Shown one piece after another: positions 1 through 5,104 of a stretch of DNA of 5,540 bases; position 1 is the first letter of the stretch; every line of letters starts with the position of its first letter. The notes under the pieces were generated by a model. That model did no database searches, was not told the origin of the DNA, and was given only the letters and a program-made list of their open reading frames with translations. This DNA is from Deltaproteobacteria bacterium (lineage in GTDB: Bacteria; Myxococcota_A; UBA796; UBA9615): NCBI GenBank assembly GCA_029261955.1, contig JAJDAI010000362.1, positions 1 through 5,540 on the forward strand, written 5' to 3'. A program made the position numbers and the translations under genes.

Positions 1-2931
1 CTCGAAGTAGGGCCGCAGGTTGTCCGCACGCAGCCGCTCGATGGCCTCGGCCACGCGGTTGTGGAACTCCTTGCTGCGCCCGGCCAGCACGCCGCGCTGC
101 GTGACCTCCCAGCAGAGGTTGTTGCGGAAGACGAAGTCCGCCTCGCCCGTCGCCTCGCCGTCGCGCACCGGGCGCACGAGCTTCATCGCCTGGAGCCGCC
201 CGATGACCTCGGCCAGCTCCTCGGTGTTCATGCGCGTCACCTCGGCGAGCAGCGCGCGCTCGAAGGACCGGCCGATGGTCGCTGCGACCTCCAGCACCAC
301 CCGCTCGCCCGCGTTGAGCGTGTCGATGCGGGAGTAGATCAGGTCCTCGACGCTCGCCGGGATGCCCGCCGCCTCCAGCTCGCCGCGCACGATGACCTTG
401 CCGTCCTGCACGCGGACGAGGTCCCGTCGCCGCAGCTGCCCGAGGATCTCCTTGGCGAAGAGGGCGTTGCCCGAGCTGGCCGAGTAGATGAGCTCCAGCA
501 CCTCGCTCGGCACCTCGGTCACCCCCAGCAGCTCGTGCGCGAACTGGTCGCACTCCTCGCGGCCCATGGGCGGCATCTCGAGGCGGTGCACGCGGGCATC
601 CTCCTCGAAGGGCAGGTCGTGCTCCGTGGGTGTGGTCAGCACCAGCAGCAGCTTGTTGTGGTCGAGGGTGCGCAGCAGGTGGGCCGACAGGTCCACGGAG
701 TAGTGGTCCAGGTGCTGGAAGTTCTCCAGCGCGAGCACCAGGAACTTGTCGGCGCACAGCCCGGCGATGACCTTGCGGATCGCCTCGAAGGTGCCGATGC
801 GCACCTGATCGCCGCTGAGGTACTTGAGGTTGCTGCCCTCGAACTCCAGCTCGAACAGCTGCCCGATGATGTGGATGTCGATGGGGTCGAGCTTCAGCTC
901 CGTCAGGCGCTGAAGCTTCTCGCGCATCGCCTCGTCGCTGTCCTCCTCCAGGAAGCCGCAGATCTGCTCGAGGATCTCGCGGTAGGCCAGGAACGGGACC
1001 TCGCGCCGGTAGAAGGTGCCTCGGCCGACGTAGAAGGCGATCTCGCGATCCCGGGTGATCTCGCGGATCTCCCGCACGAAGCGAGCCTTGCCGGAGCCGG
1101 CCTCGCCCTCGAGCACCAGCACCGCGCCCTCGCCCGCTGCGACCTCGGCGATGACCTGCTTGAGCAGCTCGAACTCGTTGGACCGCTTGACCCAGCGCCC
1201 CGAGGCGCCCCGCTCGTCGCGCCCGCGCAGCCGGCGCAGGCGGTAGGGGCGGACCTCGCCGGCCGCCCACTTCACGGGCACCTCCGGCAGCGGGTCGAAC
1301 TCGCCGTGCTCCAGCAACATCCCGTAGACGCGCTCGGAGACCAGCACCTCGTCCAGGCCCGCGGCGTCGCAGAGCCGGCGCGCCAGCTTCACGGTGTCGC
1401 CCCAGGGCGTGTAGCTGCGCTTGCGCTTCTTCCGCGCCGGACCGACCAGCACGGGACCGCGGTGCACGCCCATGGACAGGTGGACGCGCTCGCCCTTCGC
1501 CTCGGCAAATTTCTCAGACAGACGGCGAAGATCCGACGCACACCTCACACAAAGCTCGAGGTCCTTGGACGTCGTCTTGTCCAGGCCCCAGAGGATGAGC
1601 ATGCGGTCCGCGTCGAGCCGCGAGATGGTGCCGCGGTACTTCTTCAGCAGCGCCGACATGGACTTGAGAAAGCTGAAGTTCAACTTCAACAGTCCCTCTT
1701 CACCCACGCGTTCTGCAATGTCTGTCAGGCCCGTGACCTCGACCGCGAGGACCTCCACCTGGCGCCGCTCACCCTGGGCGAGGCGGGTGCCGAGATCCGG
1801 GGTGCCGCCCGAGACCGAGCCGGTCAGACCCGAGACGCTCAGGTCGACGACGCCCCACTCCCCGCTGGACAGGGCCTTGTTCTCGCCCCCAGCGTCGAAG
1901 TCCTCCACCGCGAGGTCGGGCTCCCGGTAGCCGGGCTGGTCCATCTCGTTGAGGTCTTTGACGATCGCGTTGACGACGCTGCCCGCGCTGGCCCGCCGGT
2001 ACTCCTCGGCGAACATCTCCTTCATGAAGGTCCCGAGGTCGGCGCGGGTGACGCGCATGCCGACGTCGTACAGGAAGGAGAGCAGATCCTCCTGGAGGTC
2101 CCGGGCCTGCTGGTAGCGGTCGTCGGGGTCGCGGGCGAGGGCCTTGAGGAGGATCTCCTCGAGGCGGATCGGGATCTCGGGGTTCACGGCGCGCGGCGGC
2201 GGGATGTCCGCGTTGCGCACCATCCGCATCTTCTCCTTGCGGTCCTTGCCCGCGTAGAGGCGCTGCCCGGTGATCAGCTCGTAGAGGATGATGCCGGCCG
2301 CGAAGATGTCGCTGCGGTTGTCGACGAACTCGCCGCGGCTCTGCTCCGGCGCCATGTAGGCGAACTTGCCGCCGGCCATCTTGCCGGCTTCCTCTTCCTC
2401 GACGTCGCCAAAGCGGGCGATGCCGAAGTCCATCAGCTTGCAGTCGCCCTCGTAGGAGATCAGCAGGTTGTGGGGCGAGACGTCCTGGTGCACCACGTTG
2501 AGCGGGCGCCCGGCGGGATCGGACAGCGTGTGCGCGTAGTCCAGGCCGCGGGCGAGCTCGGTGATGATGTAGACGCCGGTGGGGATGGGCAGGAAGCGGC
2601 GCGTCTTCCGACCGAGCTTGATGATGTGCATCAAGTCCTGGCCGTGGATGAACTCCATGGCCATGAAGTAGTCGTTGTCGACCTTGCCCAGGTCGTACAC
2701 CTGCACGATGTTCGCGTGGTTCAACGAGACGGCGATCTTCGCCTCGTTGATGAACATCTTCACGAACTCGGGGTTGCGGCTGAGGTGCGGCAGGATCTTC
2801 TTGATGACCAGCAGCTTCTCGAAGCCCGCGACGCCGTACGACTTGGCCTTGTAGACCTCAGCCATACCGCCCGTGGCGATCTTCTCAATCAGCTGGTACT
2901 TGCCGAAACGGATCGGCGCGAATTCGGCCAT
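1..2931 (-). CDS. Ser/Thr protein kinase fused to class III cyclase-like and AAA_16/STAND ATPase domains (3' end beyond window)
   Basis: The frame is open from the ATG at 2931 down to base 1 with no stop, giving 977 residues; the C-terminus is missing. Residues about 12-275 are a Hanks-type kinase: glycine loop IATGGMAEVY (18-27), VIKK with catalytic Lys44, alpha-C Glu63, catalytic loop HQDVSPHN (148-155; Asp150, Asn155), DFG 168-170, APE 194-196 and RSDIFAAG (206-213). Residues about 389-565 resemble a class III nucleotidyl cyclase (VTGLTDIAE 399-407, YTPWGDTVKLARRL 507-520). Residues about 578-840 resemble AAA_16/STAND ATPases: P-loop GEAGSGKAR (609-617), Walker B-like FLVLALEN (730-737) and SSGNALFAKEIL. 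A winged-helix-like stretch (about 860-900) follows. The order matches large kinase/cyclase/ATPase regulators of myxobacteria, including the TOMM-associated kinase/cyclase fusion family, which often end in TPR-type repeats; no TOMM gene is visible here. Likely role: cytoplasmic signal integration by protein phosphorylation. The cyclase and ATPase parts carry key substitutions, so their activity is doubtful. No transmembrane segment was noticed in the visible part. Confidence 0.95.
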   Translation of the reverse strand, partial: MAEFAPIRFGKYQLIEKIATGGMAEVYKAKSYGVAGFEKLLVIKKILPHLSRNPEFVKMFINEAKIAVSLNHANIVQVYDLGKVDNDYFMAMEFIHGQDLMHIIKLGRKTRRFLPIPTGVYIITELARGLDYAHTLSDPAGRPLNVVHQDVSPHNLLISYEGDCKLMDFGIARFGDVEEEEAGKMAGGKFAYMAPEQSRGEFVDNRSDIFAAGIILYELITGQRLYAGKDRKEKMRMVRNADIPPPRAVNPEIPIRLEEILLKALARDPDDRYQQARDLQEDLLSFLYDVGMRVTRADLGTFMKEMFAEEYRRASAGSVVNAIVKDLNEMDQPGYREPDLAVEDFDAGGENKALSSGEWGVVDLSVSGLTGSVSGGTPDLGTRLAQGERRQVEVLAVEVTGLTDIAERVGEEGLLKLNFSFLKSMSALLKKYRGTISRLDADRMLILWGLDKTTSKDLELCVRCASDLRRLSEKFAEAKGERVHLSMGVHRGPVLVGPARKKRKRSYTPWGDTVKLARRLCDAAGLDEVLVSERVYGMLLEHGEFDPLPEVPVKWAAGEVRPYRLRRLRGRDERGASGRWVKRSNEFELLKQVIAEVAAGEGAVLVLEGEAGSGKARFVREIREITRDREIAFYVGRGTFYRREVPFLAYREILEQICGFLEEDSDEAMREKLQRLTELKLDPIDIHIIGQLFELEFEGSNLKYLSGDQVRIGTFEAIRKVIAGLCADKFLVLALENFQHLDHYSVDLSAHLLRTLDHNKLLLVLTTPTEHDLPFEEDARVHRLEMPPMGREECDQFAHELLGVTEVPSEVLELIYSASSGNALFAKEILGQLRRRDLVRVQDGKVIVRGELEAAGIPASVEDLIYSRIDTLNAGERVVLEVAATIGRSFERALLAEVTRMNTEELAEVIGRLQAMKLVRPVRDGEATGEADFVFRNNLCWEVTQRGVLAGRSKEFHNRVAEAIERLRADNLRPYFE

Positions 2932-3071
2932 CAGCTCCCCTGCGCGCCGTCGTTCGCACGCGAGCGTGGAAGTGTATCCCAGTCCTGGGGACGATTGGCA
3001 CCGCAGCGCTCCGGAGCGGGACGCCTTGACCGCGCCTTGACGCAGCGCACCACCGACCCGATCCTCCGCGC
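2932..3071. promoter_or_regulatory. Divergent intergenic region between kinase and lipoprotein genes
   Basis: This 140-base gap should hold the promoters of both divergent genes. On the plus strand the 9-mer CGCCTTGAC occurs twice, at 3022-3030 and 3033-3041, an 11-base period; each copy contains a TTGAC that could be a -35 element. With the second copy, a 17-base spacer gives only a weak -10 (GATCCT, 3060-3065), which would start transcription almost at the GTG. On the minus strand TACACT (2976-2971) is a fair -10 match for the kinase gene, but no convincing -35 accompanies it. The assignment of the gap as regulatory is firm by position; the individual promoter elements are weak. Confidence 0.35.
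2935..2941 (-). promoter_or_regulatory. Ribosome-binding site of the kinase gene
   Basis: On the minus strand AGGGGAG lies three bases upstream of the ATG at 2931. It is a good Shine-Dalgarno match, although the spacing is short. Together with the kinase domain beginning within a dozen residues, it supports this start over longer in-frame extensions. Confidence 0.6.
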
Positions 3072-4028
3072 GTGCGCGCCACCCTGATCCTCCTTTTCGT
3101 CCTCGCCCTGCCCGGCTGCAGCTACTGCTGGCCCCGCGGTGGATCGCCCGCCCTGTGCCAGCAGGATGACGACGACAGCGGGGACGACGACGCCACAGCG
3201 GACGACGACGACGCGACGGCAGACGACGACGACGCCACAGCGGACGACGACGACGCCACAGCGGACGACGACGACAGCACGCTGCCCGAGCCGGACTCGG
3301 ACGGCATGGTCACGGTCGACGCCGGCCCCTTCACCCGGGGCTGCGACGACGGCACGCCCGGCTGCGACGGCGAGTCCCAGCCCGCGGGCCAGGTGACCGT
3401 CAGCCCCTTCCGCATCGACGCATTCGAGGTCACAAACGCCGCCTACGCCCTCTTCCTCACCGACCACGGGAACGACTGCGACGGCGCGCAGTGCTTCTCC
3501 CTCTTCGTGAACGGAGAGATCGAGGACCAGGGCAACGGCACCTGGCTCGCGGACGAGGAGACCGAGAACCACCCGGTGCACGACGTGGACTGGTTGGGCG
3601 CGGCGACCTACTGCGACTGGGCCGGGCGGCGGCTGCCCACCGAAGCCGAGTGGGAGCTGGCCGCGCGCGGCGAAGACGGTCGCCGCTTCCCCTGGGGCGC
3701 GGAGGATCCCGACTGCGCGCTGGCGATCTTCAACGACTGCCCGGACACCGGGGCCTGGGACGTGGGCACGCGGCCCGACGGCCGCTCCCCCTTCGGCGCC
3801 TACGACATGGCCGGGAACCTCTGGGAGTGGGCGTCGGACTGGATGGCAGACGACTGGAGTGACAGCGACACCGACAACCCGACCGGCCCCGTCTTCGGCG
3901 ACTCCAGGGTGGTCCGCGGCGGCAGCTACGTGAGCAACTCGGTGGCGATCACGACCTGGAGCCGCTGGGGCCGAGACCCCGAGCACGGCTCCGGCTGGGT
4001 CGGCTTCCGCTGCGCCGAGTCGCTCTAG
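3072..4028 (+). CDS. Secreted lipoprotein with Asp-rich repeat linker and non-catalytic FGE/SUMF1-fold domain
   Basis: The protein has 318 residues from a GTG start. An in-frame TGA at 3027-3029 limits upstream extension, and GTG 3072 is the only start seen that gives a full signal peptide; no clear Shine-Dalgarno precedes it. Residues 1-15 are a hydrophobic lipoprotein signal ending in LPG, with Cys16 as the predicted lipidated residue. Residues 32-68 are a linker with 23 Asp in 37 residues. Residues about 79-316 match the formylglycine-generating-enzyme/sulfatase-modifying fold: VDAGPF, FRIDAFEVTNAAY (113-125), RLPTEAEWELAARG (187-200), FPWG (206-209), YDMAGNLWEWASD (244-256), VVRGGSY (280-286) and GFRC (311-314). 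In true FGE two cysteines follow GGSY; here those positions are Ser288 and Ile293, so sulfatase activation is not expected. Several other cysteines could form disulfides. It probably acts at the cell envelope as a binding or structural domain, or as an uncharacterised enzyme. The exact function is unknown. Confidence 0.9.
   Translation: MRATLILLFVLALPGCSYCWPRGGSPALCQQDDDDSGDDDATADDDDATADDDDATADDDDATADDDDSTLPEPDSDGMVTVDAGPFTRGCDDGTPGCDGESQPAGQVTVSPFRIDAFEVTNAAYALFLTDHGNDCDGAQCFSLFVNGEIEDQGNGTWLADEETENHPVHDVDWLGAATYCDWAGRRLPTEAEWELAARGEDGRRFPWGAEDPDCALAIFNDCPDTGAWDVGTRPDGRSPFGAYDMAGNLWEWASDWMADDWSDSDTDNPTGPVFGDSRVVRGGSYVSNSVAITTWSRWGRDPEHGSGWVGFRCAESL
3183..3275 (+). repeat. 21-bp in-frame tandem repeat coding for DDDDATA
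   Basis: The unit GAC(x4)-GCC-ACA-GCG begins at 3201, 3222, 3243 and 3264, preceded by a copy shortened by one codon at 3183-3200 and ending in a partial copy. The units at 3222-3242 and 3243-3263 are identical at base level, while the unit at 3201 differs in its Ala-Thr-Ala codons (GCG ACG GCA). The result is a flexible, strongly acidic spacer just after the lipidation site. Similar Asp-rich repeats are familiar in lipoproteins of myxobacteria-like genomes. Base identity between copies suggests recent expansion by slippage or unequal crossover, so length may vary between strains. Confidence 0.9.
4025..4028. other. Interlocked stop codons of convergent genes (CTAG)
   Basis: The palindrome CTAG carries the TAG of the lipoprotein gene on the plus strand (4026-4028) and the TAG of the sigma factor gene on the minus strand (4027-4025). 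The two genes overlap by four bases, leaving no non-coding space for a terminator between them. Each transcript must therefore end inside or beyond the opposing gene. Confidence 0.9.
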
Positions 4029-4885
4029 GCGACGCGCCGGGCCTTGTAGCGGCTCTGCATCATCGAGCGCAGCCGGCGCATGGCCTGCGCTTCCAGCTGG
4101 CGGACCCGCTCGCGGGACAGGCCGAGCCGACGCCCCACCTCGCGCAGGGTCAGGGCGTCGGGGCCGAGGTGCCGCAGGGTCACGATGTCGCGCTCGCGCT
4201 CGCTGAGCCGCGCCACGCACTCGCGCAGGATCCGCTGCTGCAGCTGGGCCTCCTCGCTGTCGGCCGTTCGCTGCTCGGGGTTGGGGCCGGGCTCGGGCAC
4301 CCGGTCGCCGAAGGTGACGCCGCCGCTCTCGTCCAGCGGCACGTCGAGGCTGAGATCCCGGCCCTTGATGGCGCCGAGCATCAGCTTCACGTCCTTCGGC
4401 CGGGCGTCGAGCTCCTCGGCGACCCGCGCGATCCAGGACTCCTGCCCCTCGCCGTCCAGTCGGCCGGCGGCCAGGGCGCGCGGCAGCTTGTAGAAGAGCC
4501 GACGCTGCGTCTGGGTCGTGCCGACCCGCACCAGCGACCAGGACTGGATGATGTAGCTCTGGATGTAGGCCTTGATCCACCACACGGCGTAGGAGATGAG
4601 CCGGGTGCCCTTCTCCGGGTCGAACTTCTCGACCGCACGGATGAGCCCGAGGTTCCCCTCCTGGATCAGGTCCGTCAGGGTCAGCCCGTACTTGCGGTAG
4701 CCCATGGCGACCTTGACGACGAAGCGCAGGTTGCGTCGAACCAGCTCGTCGGCTGCTGTCTGGTCCCGCTCGTCGCGCCAGCGGCGGGCGAGCTCGCCCT
4801 CCTCCTCGCGCGTCAGCAGGTCGTGCCGCTGCACGTCGTCCATGTAAACAGTCACTGGCGTGCGCTCAGGATCGTACGAACCCAT
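4025..4885 (-). CDS. rpoH: RNA polymerase sigma factor, RpoH (sigma-32) family
   Basis: From ATG 4885 the protein has 286 residues, close to E. coli RpoH (284). Seen in order: an N-terminal region 1.2-like segment (TVYMDDVQ... REEEGELARRW); region 2.1 NLRFVVKVAMGYRKYG (52-67); region 2.2 DLIQEGNLGLIRAVEKFDP (72-90); regions 2.3-2.4 RLISYAVWWIKAYIQSYII (95-113), then SWSLVRVGTT; an RpoH-box-like QTQRRLFYKL (125-134), which separates this family from RpoD-type factors; and region 4.2 helix-turn-helix LTLREVGRRLGLSRERVRQL (245-264). It should direct core RNA polymerase to heat-shock or related stress promoters. Myxobacteria carry several RpoH-like paralogs (for example SigB and SigC of Myxococcus) used in development, so this could be one of those rather than the main heat-shock factor. 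A 33-residue longer form from TTG 4984 is possible in frame, but its extension is Pro/Gly-rich without family similarity and spans the likely promoter. ATG 4885 has GGGGA four bases upstream. It is divergent from lon, a classic sigma-32 target in E. coli. Confidence 0.92.
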   Translation of the reverse strand: MGSYDPERTPVTVYMDDVQRHDLLTREEEGELARRWRDERDQTAADELVRRNLRFVVKVAMGYRKYGLTLTDLIQEGNLGLIRAVEKFDPEKGTRLISYAVWWIKAYIQSYIIQSWSLVRVGTTQTQRRLFYKLPRALAAGRLDGEGQESWIARVAEELDARPKDVKLMLGAIKGRDLSLDVPLDESGGVTFGDRVPEPGPNPEQRTADSEEAQLQQRILRECVARLSERERDIVTLRHLGPDALTLREVGRRLGLSRERVRQLEAQAMRRLRSMMQSRYKARRVA

Positions 4886-4889
4886 TGTG

Positions 4890-4929
4890 TCCCCGGGTGG
4901 TTGGGGAGTCCCCGGTCCGCCCCCGGACC
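4890..4929 (-). promoter_or_regulatory. Structured rpoH 5' leader with sequestrable ribosome-binding site
   Basis: Reading the minus-strand RNA, a 6-bp hairpin GGUCCG-GGGG-CGGACC (4929-4914) is followed directly by GGGGACUCCCC (4913-4903) and then by the Shine-Dalgarno GGGGA (4894-4890), four bases before the AUG. The UCCCC at 4907-4903 can pair either with the GGGGA just upstream, which frees the ribosome-binding site, or with the Shine-Dalgarno across an 8-base loop, which hides it. These pairings are visible by complementarity. Use as an RNA thermometer or switch is inference, suggested by the known thermometer control of rpoH in enterobacteria. Confidence 0.45.
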
Positions 4930-4955
4930 AGGAGAGAGCTCCCGCGTTCGGTGGC

Positions 4956-4969
4956 TTCGACGGATCGAA
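4956..4969. repeat. Inverted repeat TTCGA-N4-TCGAA near the rpoH start region
   Basis: A perfect 5-bp inverted repeat with a 4-base centre (TTCGACGGATCGAA) lies just downstream of the proposed rpoH -10. It could be an operator for a dimeric regulator or a small hairpin at the 5' end of the rpoH transcript. No known regulator consensus was recognised. Confidence 0.4.
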
Positions 4970-4995
4970 TCCGCATTTATTCAACGAAATCCGCA
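4966..4995. repeat. Direct repeats CGAA(A)TCCGCA flanking the rpoH -10 candidate
   Basis: CGAATCCGCA at 4966-4975 and CGAAATCCGCA at 4985-4995 share the 8-mer AATCCGCA, with the copies 20 bases apart (about two helical turns) on either side of an AT-rich patch. The arrangement is typical of tandem regulator sites, but no known binding motif was recognised. Confidence 0.4.
4976..4981 (-). promoter_or_regulatory. Candidate rpoH -10 element
   Basis: AATAAA on the minus strand, inside the AT-rich stretch 4975-4990, matches four of six bases of TATAAT and stands out in this GC-rich region. No good -35 lies 16-18 bases upstream (CCAAGT at a 17-base spacer), so it may depend on an activator or an alternative sigma factor. 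A start near 4969 would give a leader of about 84 bases before ATG 4885. Confidence 0.3.
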
Positions 4996-5035
4996 GAAAC
5001 TTGGACGAGGCTGGAAATCACTGGGCTTTCGCCCG

Positions 5036-5064
5036 TTGACAGCCCCCGGAATCGACCTCATTCT
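5036..5064 (+). promoter_or_regulatory. Candidate lon promoter (TTGACA-N17-CATTCT)
   Basis: A perfect -35 hexamer TTGACA (5036-5041) is followed after exactly 17 bases by CATTCT (5059-5064), which matches three of six -10 positions. It would give a leader of about 34 bases before ATG 5105. A small GGGC-TTTC-GCCC inverted repeat (5023-5034) abuts the -35. This looks like a housekeeping sigma-70-type promoter; no sigma-32, CIRCE or HAIR sequence was found beside it. Confidence 0.5.
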
Positions 5065-5095
5065 GCGCCGCTGGCGTGGTCCGATGGCCCGCCGT

Positions 5096-5100
5096 GGAGG
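5096..5100 (+). promoter_or_regulatory. Ribosome-binding site of lon
   Basis: GGAGG lies four bases upstream of ATG 5105 and decides between that start and the in-frame ATG at 5084, which has no comparable Shine-Dalgarno and would add seven residues (MARRGGC). Confidence 0.65.
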
Positions 5101-5104
5101 CTGC

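Noticed and set aside
2995..3010. Sigma-54-like TTGGCAC sequence in the kinase-lipoprotein gap
   Set aside because: The GG at 2997-2998 is followed after ten bases by CT rather than GC, so the -12 element is absent.
61..3087. 1008-codon open frame on the plus strand, the longest complete frame in the window
   Set aside because: It is the exact antisense, codon-for-codon register of the kinase gene. Its product is a monotonous Leu/Val/His/Asp/Glu/Ala string without any domain, an effect of GC-rich codon use; the minus strand shows an intact kinase with all catalytic motifs.
3912..4028. Annotation of the lipoprotein as an active formylglycine-generating enzyme
   Set aside because: Both active-site cysteines are replaced (Ser288, Ile293), so only the fold can be claimed.
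4010..4060. Intrinsic terminator between the convergent genes
   Set aside because: The stop codons overlap and no hairpin followed by a T run is present on either strand there.
2931..4583. 550-codon open frame on the minus strand spanning the lipoprotein gene and part of rpoH
   Set aside because: It is out of frame with both well-supported genes. Its Val-rich repeat is only the antisense of the Asp repeats, and no family resemblance is seen.
4886..4984. 33-residue N-terminal extension of RpoH from TTG 4984
   Set aside because: It starts at a rare TTG, is Pro/Gly-rich without sigma-factor similarity, overlaps the candidate -10, and the shorter form from ATG 4885 has the family length and a nearby GGGGA.
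5084..5104. Alternative Lon start at ATG 5084
   Set aside because: It adds only seven residues, and the GGAGG at 5096-5100 is placed to serve ATG 5105.
4886..5104. CIRCE, HAIR or sigma-32 consensus promoter in the rpoH-lon gap
   Set aside because: I looked for the TTAGCACTC/GAGTGCTAA pair, CTTGAGT/ACTCAAG and CTTGAAA with CCCCAT, and found none.
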